Shown piece after piece: positions 42,722 to 52,176 of a DNA stretch of 64,000 nt. The position numbers were made by a program, and so were the translations under genes. The DNA comes from Synergistaceae bacterium. Its GTDB lineage: Bacteria > Synergistota > Synergistia > Synergistales > Aminobacteriaceae. The stretch is from the NCBI GenBank assembly GCA_017405525.1, contig JAFRAH010000016.1, positions 1-64,000 on the forward strand, given 5' to 3'. The stretch's first letter is position 1. Each line of letters starts with the position of its first letter. Under the pieces are notes generated by a model that did no database searches, was not told the origin of the DNA, and was given only the letters and a program-made list of their open reading frames with translations.

Positions 42722-43339
42722 ATGACGGACAAGATTACCCAGTGGGCAGGAGAACTCCAGAGCCTCGCACAGGCCGGGCTGTATTACGGGCATGATGACT
42801 TTGACCGCGAACGTTACGCACGAATCCGGGACATTGCCGCCGAAATGGTCGCTGAACGTTCGGGTCTCCCAGTCGAGAAAGTCAGGGATCTCTTCTGCGG
42901 TGAAGTGGGCTACCAGACCCCCAAAGTCGACACGAGGGCAGCAATTTTCCGGGACGGAAGGATACTTCTTGTGCGTGAACGTTCAGGAAGGTGGTCGATT
43001 CCCGGAGGGTGGTGCGACTACAACATTTCCCCGGTCGAGAACACCATCAAGGAGGCACGTGAAGAGGCCGGGCTCAACGTCTCGGTGAAGAGCCTCATTG
43101 CCGTACAGGACAGGGCAAAACACAATGACCCTCAATACATTTACGGTGTCGTCAAGATATTCTACTTGTGTGAGGACGAGGGCGGGGAGTTCTCCCGGAA
43201 CATTGAGACGAGTGAACGCCGCTGGTTCTCTGAGGACGAGATACCCTGTGAGCTTGCTGAAGAGAGATGCACGCTCGAACAGATCATGATGTGCTTTGAG
43301 GCTTCAAGGTCTGAGAACTGGACGGCAAGGTTCGACTAG
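42722..43339 (+). CDS. NUDIX hydrolase with N-terminal NUDIX_N_2 domain
   Basis: A 205-aa protein. Residues 1-~65 form a helical domain (AGELQSLAQAGLYYGHDDFDRERY) typical of NUDIX hydrolases with an N-terminal accessory domain. Residues ~68-200 form the NUDIX fold with box GGWCDYNISPVE..KEAREEAGL, close to the consensus with Lys for the first Arg. Such proteins hydrolyse ADP-ribose or other nucleoside diphosphate-linked compounds. It overlaps the convergent pyruvyl transferase gene end by 4 bases. Confidence 0.88.
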   Translation: MTDKITQWAGELQSLAQAGLYYGHDDFDRERYARIRDIAAEMVAERSGLPVEKVRDLFCGEVGYQTPKVDTRAAIFRDGRILLVRERSGRWSIPGGWCDYNISPVENTIKEAREEAGLNVSVKSLIAVQDRAKHNDPQYIYGVVKIFYLCEDEGGEFSRNIETSERRWFSEDEIPCELAEERCTLEQIMMCFEASRSENWTARFD

Positions 43340-44367
43340 TCTAGGTACTTGTCGCAGAAGACAACCTCATATGCTGTTGCTGATTTTTCGGCGGGGGGGA
43401 AGAATTTATGCCATTCCTTGACCACAAAAGCCTTCAGGAGATTTCTGCACCCTGAAGTGAACAATGCCCTCTTTCCTCCCTCGTGGTTGAGGCCGAGCAT
43501 TCCAAGCATAGCCACAACGTCAGGCCTGTAGCTATCCCCAAGCGTCGGAGTTCCTGCATCATATCCCGTGAAGTCCCGGCATGTCTCTATGAGCTTGCCC
43601 CTCAAGCCAGCGAAGCCCTTCGGATTTTCGGGAGGGTTGCTCACGTCATAACATCCCCGCATAAATTCATTCCTCGTGCAGTGGTTTACCAGCTCCGAAA
43701 GTCCGTCAAATCTTCCGTCTTCTTTCTCTTGGGTTATCAGGCAAACAGGGGTATTCAGTCCGAGACATGGCATAGCTGTATGGAGGTTCGAAGTTATTAC
43801 CGTCGCGGCGTTGTGGTAAACGTAAAGGTATATTTCGGCCAGCTTAAGCTTGTCCGTGCAGCTGACGTATGGGCTTACCGTTTTCGTGAGCCTTATTGCA
43901 GTTTTCCCGGCCATCTCTGAGGCGGCATCGTACACATCATCAGGAACATCAACGCAAAGTATATAGTCCCTTCCGCATGAGGTCTTGAGGTTCTTGTTCT
44001 CTTGGAGCGTCAGTGTAAGGCAGCCGGAAAAATATGCAGGAACGTCATTGCTGAGGAGAAACCTCATTGTGTCCTTGTCCCGGCATCCTACAGGGCCATT
44101 ATTCCTGAGCCATTCCATGCTTGCCCTGCTCTTGGTGATGGAGCTCCGTATCTCACGGCTGAAGTGCATTGAGACAAGGAGAGGAGCTATGTATCTTGAA
44201 GGGGGGAAATTCTTGGGGCTGTGGGTGTACCATCCGTTGAGTATCATCGTGAAGGTGTCTCCTGAAGGTGGTATGAAGCTGTCGAGGCGTTCACGGTCTA
44301 TGTATTCGTCAACATGGGGGATAAATCTTCTTGCGGCTATGCTCTGGATCTCATCGCATATGTTCAT
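43336..44367 (-). CDS. Polysaccharide pyruvyl transferase-like protein, possibly phase-variable
   Basis: A 343-aa protein with the pyruvyl transferase layout: CDEIQSIAARRFIPHVDEYIDRE near the start, GPVGCRDKDTMRFL, SGCLTLTL, VSCTDKLKLAEIYLY and TSNLHTAMPCLGLNTPVCLI. The ATG at 44367 is poor: it has no SD. The frame stays open another 36 bases upstream (through NYALLKYST, which resembles the usual start of the family) before entering the 7-bp repeats. An ATG at 44441 would be in frame with five repeats but is out of frame with the four present. So the gene may be in an OFF state or use a weak start. Confidence 0.78.
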   Translation of the reverse strand: MNICDEIQSIAARRFIPHVDEYIDRERLDSFIPPSGDTFTMILNGWYTHSPKNFPPSRYIAPLLVSMHFSREIRSSITKSRASMEWLRNNGPVGCRDKDTMRFLLSNDVPAYFSGCLTLTLQENKNLKTSCGRDYILCVDVPDDVYDAASEMAGKTAIRLTKTVSPYVSCTDKLKLAEIYLYVYHNAATVITSNLHTAMPCLGLNTPVCLITQEKEDGRFDGLSELVNHCTRNEFMRGCYDVSNPPENPKGFAGLRGKLIETCRDFTGYDAGTPTLGDSYRPDVVAMLGMLGLNHEGGKRALFTSGCRNLLKAFVVKEWHKFFPPAEKSATAYEVVFCDKYLD

Positions 44368-44397
44368 TGTGGAATATTTCAGGAGGGCATAGTTCGT

Positions 44398-44425
44398 CCT
44401 GAGTCCTGAGTCCTGAGTCCTGAGT
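44398..44425 (-). repeat. Four tandem copies of a 7-bp unit (ACTCAGG on the minus strand)
   Basis: Four exact copies of CCTGAGT (plus strand) at 44398-44404, 44405-44411, 44412-44418 and 44419-44425. Seven is not a multiple of three, so each gain or loss shifts the frame. The array sits 30 bases before the ATG at 44367. Confidence 0.93.
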
Positions 44426-44427
44426 CA

Positions 44428-44455
44428 ATTATGGTGCTCATTCTGGATTTGTCAA
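44428..44455 (-). promoter_or_regulatory. Sigma-70-like promoter next to the 7-bp repeats
   Basis: On the minus strand TTGACA (44450-44455), a 16-base spacer and CATAAT (44428-44433). Transcription from here would begin inside the repeat array. A second, extended -10 (TGATATAAT, 44480-44485) lies further upstream and could give a transcript that includes ATG 44441. Confidence 0.6.
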
Positions 44456-44515
44456 CCGCCTTTCTGTGGGATGAAGTGAATTATATCATGATGCTTTGTG
44501 ATTTCCGGCCTGTTG

Positions 44516-44521
44516 TATAAT
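44516..44521 (+). promoter_or_regulatory. -10 box of leuS
   Basis: Perfect TATAAT 43 bases before the leuS ATG. I see no T-box leader in the short 5' region. Confidence 0.5.
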
Positions 44522-44563
44522 TTCGCAAAACAAAAAATCTCAACTGGAGGTAAAAACTCATTC

Positions 44564-47059
44564 ATGCCCTACGATTTTTCTAGCATAGAATCAAAATGGC
44601 AGGAACGCTGGAACTCTTCACACTGCTTTGAATCCCACACTGACCCCTCACGCGAAAAGTTCTTCTGCCTCGAAATGTTCCCCTATCCTTCAGGTGCCCT
44701 CCACATGGGACATATACGCAACTACTCAATAGGCGACGTAATAGCCCGCTTCCTCCGCAAGAATGGCCGCAACGTACTCTACACTATAGGATTTGACTCC
44801 TTCGGTATGCCCGCAGAGAACGCCGCCATAAAGTTCAAGACCAAGCCACATGACTGGACGCTCTCGAACATTGCCTACATGACTGAACAGCTCAAGCGAA
44901 TGGGTTACAGCTACGACTGGAGGCGCGAGGCCATTACCTGCCTTCCTGAATATTACAGGTGGAATCAGTGGATATTCCTCCAGATGTACAAGCGCGGGAT
45001 TGTCTACCAGAAAGAGGCTCCCGTGAACTGGTGCGAGACCTGCGGGACTGTCCTGGCGAATGAACAGGTTGTTGACGGCGGATGCTGGAGGTGCGGCCAC
45101 CCTGTCCACAAGAAAAATCTCAAGCAGTGGTTTATCAAGATCACCGATTACGCCCAGGAGTTGCTTGACGACATCGAGAAAGACCTAAATCCTGGCTGGC
45201 CTCGTCGTGTCCGTATCATGCAGACCAACTGGATAGGACGTTCAGAGGGTGCAAGGCTCTCGTTCAGGATTCCCAAGCTCGACTATGACCTTGAGGCGTT
45301 CACGACACGTTTCGATACGGTCTACGGTATTACGTTCATTGCCCTTGCCCCTGAGCACGAGCTCGTCAAGAAAATGAAGGCCGCAATGTCCCCGGAAGAT
45401 GCAGGGAAACTTGACGCTTTCGTGAAACAGGTTGCCTCTCAATCCTCAATAGAGAGATCTGACGCTGGGGCAGAGAAACTCGGCTTCAAGACCCCGTTCT
45501 ATGGCATTCACCCGGTAACAGGCAAGGAGATTCCCATCTGGATAGCGAACTACATACTCATAGACTACGGCACCGGCGCAATAATGGGAGTTCCTGCACA
45601 TGACCAGCGGGATTTTGACTTCTGCCGGAAATATGGCATCCCAATAATCCCCGTAATCAACCCCTCAGACGGAACGATACTTGACGGCGACACAATGACC
45701 CATGCCTTCGAGGAGGACGGAATAGCCTGCAACTCCGGGAAGTTCAACGGCCTCAAGACCAGCGAGGCAATCCCGGCCATGATCGACTGGGGCGAAAAGG
45801 AAGGCATCTGCAAGCGTGAGGTCAACTTCAAGCTCCGCGACTGGCTCATCTCACGTCAAAGATACTGGGGAACACCGATACCTTTCGTTTACTGCGACAA
45901 GTGCGGGGTTGTTCCTGTACCTGAAGACCAGCTCCCGGTGAAGCTCCCTGAAGATGTCGAGGTGAAGGAAGTAGGACATTCACCGCTCCTTGACCTGCCG
46001 GACTTCCTGAACACAACATGCCCTGTCTGCGGAGGCCCGGCTCGTCGTGAGGCTGACACTATGGATACGTTCTTCTGCTCGTCGTGGTACTTTGACCGCT
46101 ACTGTTCGCCCGGCTGTGAGGATTCACCGTTCCACAAGGAGGACGTAGATTACTGGATGCCCGTTGACCAGTACATAGGCGGAATCGAACATGCCTGCCT
46201 CCACCTGATTTATGCCCGCTTCTTCGCCAAGTTCCTCACTGATATAGGACTCACTGATTACCGCGAGCCCTTCAAGAACTTGCTCACTCAGGGAATGGTC
46301 ATCAAGGACGGCGCGAAAATGTCGAAGTCCCTCGGAAACACCGTAGACCCCACCGAAATGGTCAGGAAGTACGGAGCTGACACAATAAGGCTCTTCATCC
46401 TCTTTGCCGCCCCGCCCAATAATGACCTTGAGTGGTCTGACAGAAACGTTGAGGGAGCTCACAGGTTCCTCAATAGGGTGTGGCGTTACGTTGAGGAGAA
46501 CGCGGAGAACCTCAGGAAGTACGGGACTAAGATTATCCCGATGAATGAGGTCAAGGGTTCGGCGTTGAGGGAGTTCAAGCGGAGGATACACACGACGATT
46601 GACAGCGTTACGCACGACATCATAGACGAGAAACAGTTCAACACAGCAATAGCCCGCCTCATGGAGCTCACGAACTCGATATACTCACTGGGTGATGACA
46701 GCCCCGAAGCATGGGAGCTCAAGCGTGAGGCCGTTGACGTGCTCCTGAACTGTTTATCCCCCTTCTGCCCCCACATCACCGAGGAGCTCTGGGAGATTCT
46801 CGGACATGACGGGATGCTCTGCCTCGAAGCATGGCCGGTTGCCGACACGTCCGCAATGGTTCAGGACAGCGTTACGGTGGTCGTCCAGATTAACGGGAAG
46901 GTGAGGGGGAAGTTCGAGCGTCCCGCAGGAATGCCCAAAGATGAGCTCACCAAAAGCATAATGTCCGAAGAGTTCATAGCCGGGAGAATTTCAGGGAAGG
47001 AAATCGTGAAGGTTATTGCCGTCCCTGATAAGCTCGTTAATATTGTGGTTAAGGGTTAA
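44564..47059 (+). CDS. leuS: Leucyl-tRNA synthetase
   Basis: An 831-aa class Ia synthetase charging tRNA-Leu. HIGH-type motif [17 protein letters not shown] is near residue 47; KMSKS is in [11 protein letters not shown] near residue 585. The editing domain has [10 protein letters not shown]-associated segments and the [12 protein letters not shown] and [12 protein letters not shown] blocks. Zn-type Cys pairs are in [13 protein letters not shown]. The anticodon-binding domain covers ~640-780. ATG 44564 is preceded by TGGAGG; upstream in-frame starts to 44498 lack an SD. A terminator follows. Confidence 0.97.
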   Translation: MPYDFSSIESKWQERWNSSHCFESHTDPSREKFFCLEMFPYPSGALHMGHIRNYSIGDVIARFLRKNGRNVLYTIGFDSFGMPAENAAIKFKTKPHDWTLSNIAYMTEQLKRMGYSYDWRREAITCLPEYYRWNQWIFLQMYKRGIVYQKEAPVNWCETCGTVLANEQVVDGGCWRCGHPVHKKNLKQWFIKITDYAQELLDDIEKDLNPGWPRRVRIMQTNWIGRSEGARLSFRIPKLDYDLEAFTTRFDTVYGITFIALAPEHELVKKMKAAMSPEDAGKLDAFVKQVASQSSIERSDAGAEKLGFKTPFYGIHPVTGKEIPIWIANYILIDYGTGAIMGVPAHDQRDFDFCRKYGIPIIPVINPSDGTILDGDTMTHAFEEDGIACNSGKFNGLKTSEAIPAMIDWGEKEGICKREVNFKLRDWLISRQRYWGTPIPFVYCDKCGVVPVPEDQLPVKLPEDVEVKEVGHSPLLDLPDFLNTTCPVCGGPARREADTMDTFFCSSWYFDRYCSPGCEDSPFHKEDVDYWMPVDQYIGGIEHACLHLIYARFFAKFLTDIGLTDYREPFKNLLTQGMVIKDGAKMSKSLGNTVDPTEMVRKYGADTIRLFILFAAPPNNDLEWSDRNVEGAHRFLNRVWRYVEENAENLRKYGTKIIPMNEVKGSALREFKRRIHTTIDSVTHDIIDEKQFNTAIARLMELTNSIYSLGDDSPEAWELKREAVDVLLNCLSPFCPHITEELWEILGHDGMLCLEAWPVADTSAMVQDSVTVVVQINGKVRGKFERPAGMPKDELTKSIMSEEFIAGRISGKEIVKVIAVPDKLVNIVVKG

Positions 47060-47072
47060 GTTTTCGTGAAAG

Positions 47073-47106
47073 TCTCCTGCTCATTACGGGCGGGAGATTT
47101 TTTTTT
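47073..47106 (+). terminator. Terminator after leuS
   Basis: TCTCC..GC (from 47073) pairs with GC..GGAGA (to 47097), followed by nine T. The -10 box of the next gene (TATAAT, 47113-47118) lies directly after it. Confidence 0.85.
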
Positions 47107-47172
47107 GCAGTGTATAATTCTCTTATCCTAATTATCCCAGAACAAAAGCATAAAGAAAGAAGGATGACCGTG

Positions 47173-47763
47173 ATGCGCAGGGTAAGGAATGGTTTTACTC
47201 TTGTTGAGCTGCTTATAGTGATCGTAGTAATCGGTGTTCTGGCCTCAATGCTAATTGTCGAGGCCGCCGAAATGGAATCAACGTCAAAGGCAACGCAAAT
47301 AGTCAACAACCTGAAACAGCTTCAGACCGCGGCAATGTCTTGGTATTGGGATCATGAGGGGCTTCTTGTGCTGAGTGATACTGACGGCTATACAGTAGGC
47401 GGGGTTAAAGGGCAGTCTTTGCATGAGCGGGTCAAAAAGGATGACATGGAGATAAAGAGATACCTAGCTAACCGGAACTTTTCCCTTAACAGGGGTGCTT
47501 CAGGCTATGGCGACGTAACAAAGCAGGGTCTTTATGCCGCAGTTGACGGGTATTCTGTGTATGTAGGCAAAAGCAACAGTGAGTATTATGTGTTCTACAG
47601 GATCTCATCCGATCCGAAGAAGAGCGACAAATCAAGGCTCAGGGAAAAGCTCAAGGGTCGCGCAAAATCCGCCCGCCTCATCACATACGCCAATCAGAAA
47701 ACTTCACCATACAACGGTGAAAATATTGTAGGAATGGTTGTAATGACGTTCAGGCAGCAATAG
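47173..47763 (+). CDS. Type IV pilin/type II secretion pseudopilin-like protein
   Basis: A 196-aa protein starting MRRVRNGFTLVELLIVIVV: a short basic leader, Gly-Phe cleavage site for prepilin peptidase, Glu at +5, and a hydrophobic helix (residues 7-~30). The rest is a globular domain with few landmarks (DHEGLLVLSD..GYGDVTKQGLYAAVDGYS). SD AGAAGG sits 9 bases before ATG 47173. No other pilus or secretion genes are adjacent, so it may be a minor pilin or an orphan. It is read together with holA. Confidence 0.85.
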   Translation: MRRVRNGFTLVELLIVIVVIGVLASMLIVEAAEMESTSKATQIVNNLKQLQTAAMSWYWDHEGLLVLSDTDGYTVGGVKGQSLHERVKKDDMEIKRYLANRNFSLNRGASGYGDVTKQGLYAAVDGYSVYVGKSNSEYYVFYRISSDPKKSDKSRLREKLKGRAKSARLITYANQKTSPYNGENIVGMVVMTFRQQ

Positions 47764-47783
47764 CTCAGGAGGGAGGCCACAAA

Positions 47784-48713
47784 ATGCCTCACATAATCGC
47801 GATAGAATACTCAGACTCACAGAGAAGGCAGCTCAAGGCAAAACTTGACGAGCTCGCAAAAAAAGGCTGGCCGTTATCCGGCAAGTATGAGGCTCAATCA
47901 TTCGGGACATGGGAAAAACTTTTCGAGAACGCAATATCACCGGGCCTTTTCGCACAGCGTGAAGTTATCGTGATTGAGGAGGCCGGAGAACTCGGAGACT
48001 TCCCCGAAAGTTTAGCTCCCCTCATTGAGGACGAGGAAGCCAACACAATAATGATACTCATCTTCAGCGGGGACATGAAGACCCTCAAGCCCATCATCAA
48101 GCAAATCACCGTCATAAAGCCTGAAGCCCAAGTGCCGCCCTGGAAGCGTCAGGCATGGTTAGCCTCGCTCGCAAAAGATGAAGGCTGCAGGATTGCCCCC
48201 GAAGCCGCCCAGATGCTCGCCGAAAATATCGAGTCCCAGGAGGAATTGCGTTCGGAGCTCCTCAAGCTGGCCATGTATGCGGACGGACGGGAGATTACCG
48301 CCGGTGATGTCTCTGCTCTCTCGTTCGATGAGGGAGGCCGGGCAATAATGACGTTCCTTGACGGAGTGTGTGCGAACAACCCCCAAGACGTAGCCCGTTC
48401 ATTGGGACACCTGAGAGGTGAGCCGGTCCTTCCAGTACTTGCGGCAATCACGAACAGGTTACGGCCTGCACTGGTCATGTCTTCATTTCAGGGGAAATAC
48501 ACGGATGAAGCGTTGAAGGCAATCGGACTTGACCCGGCAAAGAAGAGTTACGCCATCAACAAGGCAAAATCTGCACTGAAACTTTACGGTGCTGAACGAA
48601 TAAATATATTCATGGCCAAGTCTTCAAGGCTCTCATTCCTAGAGAAGACCTCAAGGGCTGAAGGCTGGCAGGGTTTCGAGCTTGCTTTGTGGGAGCTCAT
48701 GGCCAAAGTATAG
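47784..48713 (+). CDS. holA: DNA polymerase III delta subunit-like protein
   Basis: A 309-aa clamp-loader subunit that opens the sliding clamp. N-terminal fold with FGTWEKLFENAISPGLFAQREVIVIEEAG and SLAPLIEDEEANTIMILIFSG follows the delta pattern; the helical middle (MLAENIESQEELRSELLKLAMY) and C-terminal collar domain with RGEPVLPVLAAITNRLRPAL are also present. It lacks the canonical Walker motifs, as expected for delta. GGAGGG lies 12 bases before the ATG. Confidence 0.85.
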   Translation: MPHIIAIEYSDSQRRQLKAKLDELAKKGWPLSGKYEAQSFGTWEKLFENAISPGLFAQREVIVIEEAGELGDFPESLAPLIEDEEANTIMILIFSGDMKTLKPIIKQITVIKPEAQVPPWKRQAWLASLAKDEGCRIAPEAAQMLAENIESQEELRSELLKLAMYADGREITAGDVSALSFDEGGRAIMTFLDGVCANNPQDVARSLGHLRGEPVLPVLAAITNRLRPALVMSSFQGKYTDEALKAIGLDPAKKSYAINKAKSALKLYGAERINIFMAKSSRLSFLEKTSRAEGWQGFELALWELMAKV

Positions 48714-48731
48714 ACAGGAGGAGTGTCATTC

Positions 48732-49754
48732 ATGAGGAAGTTATGTTTTGCGTTTATGTTGGTGATGCTGATGTGTCAGGTGTCTCACGCCGGGGAAGCT
48801 ATGAGATTGCGGGGATATGCCCTGAAGTCCGGGGACTGCATAGGAGTCCTGGCACCGGCAAGCTACGCATCAAGTGATGACCTGGGGGCTGTGGAGCTGC
48901 TCAGGTCTCAGGGCTACAGGGTCAGGCTGGCACCTTCAGCGACGGCACTCTATGAGCATTTCGCCGGGACTGACAGGAAACGCGCGGAGGACATCAACGA
49001 GTTCTTCAGGGACGACAGCATCAAGGCCATCTTGTGCGTGAGGGGAGGCTACGGTTCGGCAAGGGTACTCGACAGGCTGGACTACGAGATGATAGCCCGG
49101 CACCCCAAGCCGCTAATCGGGTTCAGCGACGTTACTGCACTCCATGTTGCCATTGGGGACAAGTGCGGAATGTCGACAATTCACGGCCCCATGATGGTAT
49201 CGTTCACGACACCAAGATTTGACTCGGAGTATACGCGCTCGAATTTCTTTGCCGGCCTAGCCAGCACTGAGGCAGTTGGCGAAATCCCAATGCCCGAAGG
49301 CCGCAATCTGGAGGCAGTGATTCCCGGCCATGCTGAGGGGATAATCACAGGGGGTAATCTCACGGTCTTAACGTCCCTCGTAGGCACACCGTGGGAACTT
49401 GACGGTAGAGGCTCGCTGTTACTGCTTGAGGAAGTCGGGGAGAAGCCCTACAGGATTGACAGGATGCTTAACCAGTTATGGCAGAGCGGACTTTTGCGGA
49501 GGGTGAACGGAATAATTCTCGGTGATTTTGTGGGCTGTGAGAATGATGACGCTGATGGTGTGAATGACTTTACCCTTGATGACGTACTGAAGCACTATGC
49601 CCGAATTTCACGCAAGCCCGTAATTCGGGGGATGCCTTCAGGACACGGGGAATATAATTTCTTCCTGCCGCTCGGAATACATGCCTCGATGAATGCCAGT
49701 GAGGACGGATCAGCAAGCCTTGCTATTGACATTCCGGCCTTAATGGAGCAATAA
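48732..49754 (+). CDS. Exported S66 LD-carboxypeptidase
   Basis: A 340-aa protein of the S66 (LdcA/MccF) family that trims peptidoglycan stem peptides. A signal peptide (residues 1-~20, LCFAFMLVMLMCQVSHA) is unusual, since E. coli LdcA is cytoplasmic. Motifs: GVLAPAS, VRGGYGSARVLDRLDY (nucleophile Ser), GFSDVTALH, HGPMM, LLLEEVGEKPYRIDRML (catalytic Glu) and MPSGHGEYNF (catalytic His). AGGAGG precedes ATG 48732. A periplasmic role in cell-wall recycling is inferred. Confidence 0.9.
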   Translation: MRKLCFAFMLVMLMCQVSHAGEAMRLRGYALKSGDCIGVLAPASYASSDDLGAVELLRSQGYRVRLAPSATALYEHFAGTDRKRAEDINEFFRDDSIKAILCVRGGYGSARVLDRLDYEMIARHPKPLIGFSDVTALHVAIGDKCGMSTIHGPMMVSFTTPRFDSEYTRSNFFAGLASTEAVGEIPMPEGRNLEAVIPGHAEGIITGGNLTVLTSLVGTPWELDGRGSLLLLEEVGEKPYRIDRMLNQLWQSGLLRRVNGIILGDFVGCENDDADGVNDFTLDDVLKHYARISRKPVIRGMPSGHGEYNFFLPLGIHASMNASEDGSASLAIDIPALMEQ

Positions 49755-49760
49755 ATCTAG

Positions 49761-49766
49761 TATAAT
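49761..49766 (+). promoter_or_regulatory. -10 box upstream of the metalloprotease-like gene
   Basis: TATAAT 33 bases before the ATG at 49799, right after the carboxypeptidase stop. Confidence 0.5.
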
Positions 49767-49798
49767 ATTCATATCCAGTACAAGGAGGTGCAACAATC

Positions 49799-50722
49799 AT
49801 GCAGGTAACATCATTGCTTTCGGCAGGATACCTTGAGCCAATGCAGAACGTTCCGCGCGTCCAAAAGCTGACTGAGAACGAGAAGGAGATAGACCAGTCC
49901 AAACAGCAAAAGGAACAGGAGATACTCGCCGAAGAACAGGCACTAAAGGCCAAGCTCGGAAGCAGTACGCAAGTTCACACGGTATACCGCTACAGCATGG
50001 GGACTGACGGGAGACGCTACATTACCGGCGCATCAGTAACCATGAAGGGCAGTGAGGAGGACCTTAACCGTGTCAGTGGCGGCCCGGCAACCGAAGACTT
50101 GCAGAGCCAGAGGCAGGAAGCCCAAGAAGCCCGCAAGAGTGAAGACCGCGAGAACGAGCACAGCCAGAACATCATCAAGTCCGAAGCAGAGAAGCGTGAA
50201 GCCGAAGAGAAGAAGGACAAGGCCGAAGACAAGAAAGATGCCCAAATCCGGGAGCTCAAGCAGATACAGAACGAGGTCATAGCCCACGAGGCAGCTCATC
50301 AGGCGGCGGCAGGAGACTTAGGCGGCGGGGTAAGCTACACCTACACCCAGGGCCCGGACGGTCAGAACTATATCACCGGCGGCGAGGTCCCCATACGGTT
50401 CAAGGAGGGCGCGACACCTGAAGAGACTCTCAGGAACATGCAGAGAGTCCAGAACGCGGCAAGTGCCCCGGCTGATCCTTCAGGGCAGGACAGGCAGGTT
50501 GCGGCGAAGGCGGCGGCCTTGGCATCACGTGCAAGAAGTGAACTCTCACAGGAACACACCGAGTACATCGGCGAACATACAGAGACAGTCGCGAAAGGAA
50601 CACCAATAATCGAGGCAGTAAGCAGGGAGGACGAACAGCAGGACGCAGAGAAGAACGGCGTTATGTCAGTTCTTGCGTCAGTGAAGGAACTGCAGCTTCA
50701 GAGCTTGTTGCCGGCAGCATGA
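49799..50722 (+). CDS. Putative metalloprotease, SprA-related/CJM1_0395 type
   Basis: A 307-aa protein. Residues ~20-170 are highly charged and coiled-coil-like (KQQKEQEILAEEQALKAK; KSEAEKREAEEKKDKAEDKK). A short domain (~160-235) holds NEVIAHEAAHQAAAG (HExxH-like HEAAH) and SYTYTQGPDGQNYITGGEVPI, a pattern of the SprA-related putative metalloprotease family seen in Campylobacter and others. The HEAAH motif fits zinc binding; activity is not shown. No signal peptide is present. AGGAGG precedes the ATG. The next gene overlaps it by 4 bases. Confidence 0.8.
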   Translation: MQVTSLLSAGYLEPMQNVPRVQKLTENEKEIDQSKQQKEQEILAEEQALKAKLGSSTQVHTVYRYSMGTDGRRYITGASVTMKGSEEDLNRVSGGPATEDLQSQRQEAQEARKSEDRENEHSQNIIKSEAEKREAEEKKDKAEDKKDAQIRELKQIQNEVIAHEAAHQAAAGDLGGGVSYTYTQGPDGQNYITGGEVPIRFKEGATPEETLRNMQRVQNAASAPADPSGQDRQVAAKAAALASRARSELSQEHTEYIGEHTETVAKGTPIIEAVSREDEQQDAEKNGVMSVLASVKELQLQSLLPAA

Positions 50723-51630
50723 CAGTATTTGACCGTATGCTCAGCACGCAGGCGTTAATGTTCGTCTACGTGGTTACGGGCATAATCATGGCTAAATGCA
50801 ACATACTAAGGCACGAAGGACGTTCCAGCTTCATTAACCTGTTGCTTGATATAACGCTCCCCTGCATGATACTGAACTCGTTTAACGTTGAGATTGGCAT
50901 TGACGAGCTCATATCTGCGGGGGAGATTATGATTATTTCGGTCGTCTGTGTCTTCATTGCTTGGTTGACGGGTAAAGTCTTTTGGCGAAACCAGCCCCAC
51001 GAACGCAAGGCAGTCCTTGAGTTCTCTACCCTCTTCTCGAACGCAGGGAATGCAGGGATGCCTATTGTTGCATCAGTTTTCGGGACTGAAGGAGTGTTTT
51101 ATGCCTCGTTCTACCTTCTTCCTGTCAGAATACTCATCTGGACGTTAGGGCTCTCACTTTTTGTTGACGAGAGAGACACAAAGAAACGCATCATGACGCT
51201 CCTCAAGACACCAAGCCTCGTAGTTGTCTTTATCGGGATTGCGTTAATGTTCATGCCCTTCAAGCTGCCTTCAGTTCTTTCGGTGGCAGTCAAGAACATC
51301 GGCGACATGACCGGGCCGCTCTCAATGATGATAATCGGTGCGGCATTGGGTGAGTCAAATCTCCGTGAGGCTCTCGACATTGACGCGTTCAAGCTGACAT
51401 TTGTACGTTTAGCCGTTCAGCCCCTGATATTCCTGTTCTTGTTCCGGGCACTTGGGGTTCAGGCTATCTTGTGGCAGGTTGCGGTAACGTTGACGGCCAT
51501 GCCCGCGGCGGCCAACACCGAGATAATCGCCGAGATGTACGGGAAGGACTATGCATTTGCGGCGCGCTGTGTAGTCGTCTCGACCGTCGCATCACTGTTC
51601 AGCGTCCCACTACTCACTCTTCTTTTCTGA
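50719..51630 (+). CDS. AEC-family (auxin efflux carrier-like) transporter
   Basis: A 303-aa inner-membrane protein with about ten helices in two groups around a charged loop (DERDTKKRIMT). Motifs: GIIMAKCNIL, NAGNAGMPIVASVFG (first half) and GAALGESNLREAL and AMPAAANTEIIAEMYG (second half), typical of AEC carriers for malate, malonate or other carboxylates. ATGA overlap with the preceding gene. Its 3' end runs into convergent kptA. Confidence 0.87.
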   Translation: MTVFDRMLSTQALMFVYVVTGIIMAKCNILRHEGRSSFINLLLDITLPCMILNSFNVEIGIDELISAGEIMIISVVCVFIAWLTGKVFWRNQPHERKAVLEFSTLFSNAGNAGMPIVASVFGTEGVFYASFYLLPVRILIWTLGLSLFVDERDTKKRIMTLLKTPSLVVVFIGIALMFMPFKLPSVLSVAVKNIGDMTGPLSMMIIGAALGESNLREALDIDAFKLTFVRLAVQPLIFLFLFRALGVQAILWQVAVTLTAMPAAANTEIIAEMYGKDYAFAARCVVVSTVASLFSVPLLTLLF

Positions 51631-52173
51631 GCGTTCGAGATACTGAGGGGGTACTTCCTTCGTGAGCCATACGCCATTCACTGACCTGAAGAACTTATGC
51701 CCCTCCCTGTGCATCAAGCCGGCCTTCACGGTGTAGACTATGGGTTTTCCGTGCCGCCTTCCTGTCTTCATGGCCGTGTCGTAATCCCCCGACAAGTGAA
51801 CGTAGAGCCTCGTCATTGGCCTTAACCCTTCAGCCTCGATACTGCGGGTAAATCTCTCACCTGTTCCGTGCCAGAGAATTTCGGGGGGCTCCCTCTCCTC
51901 AAGCTCAACGTCAACCTTCACTGAATGCCCCTGATTTGCTCGTATCTTTGTGCCGTCCTCACTGAATGAGTACCTTCCCTTGCTGTCAGTCGCTACGATA
52001 TTGGCGAGGGTCTCAGCGTCAATCTGCCGTGTCCTGTTGATGCCCTCGATGAGTTCGTGAACGTCTGCCCAGCCGTGAGAGTCAAGAGTTACCCCGGCAA
52101 TTTCGGGGTGATGACGCAATATGAGTGATATGTACCTGCTGAGTGATGAGTTCCTGTCTTTCTCCCTGCTCAT
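51610..52173 (-). CDS. kptA: tRNA 2'-phosphotransferase family protein KptA
   Basis: A 187-aa NAD-dependent enzyme of the Tpt1/KptA family. It shows LSRYISLILRHHPE, LDSHGWADVHELI, LWHGTGERFTRSIEAEGLRP, RLYVHLSGDYDTAMKTGRRHG, AGLMHREGHKFF and VNGVWLTKEVPPQYL. The family removes an internal 2'-phosphate from RNA; the bacterial role is unclear because most bacteria do not ligate tRNAs this way. Its SD (GGAGGG) lies in the 3' arm of the upstream terminator hairpin. It overlaps the AEC gene end by 21 bases. Confidence 0.93.
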   Translation of the reverse strand: MSREKDRNSSLSRYISLILRHHPEIAGVTLDSHGWADVHELIEGINRTRQIDAETLANIVATDSKGRYSFSEDGTKIRANQGHSVKVDVELEEREPPEILWHGTGERFTRSIEAEGLRPMTRLYVHLSGDYDTAMKTGRRHGKPIVYTVKAGLMHREGHKFFRSVNGVWLTKEVPPQYLERSEKKSE

Positions 52174-52176
52174 GGC

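Noticed and set aside
43391-43400. Run of seven G (C7 in the coding strand) in the pyruvyl transferase gene
   Set aside because: Seven bases is short for a slippage tract and several six-base runs occur in the window; the 7-bp repeat array upstream is the stronger signal.
44427-44563. Possible T-box leader for leuS
   Set aside because: The leader is short, and I cannot find the conserved T-box sequence or a terminator before the leuS start.
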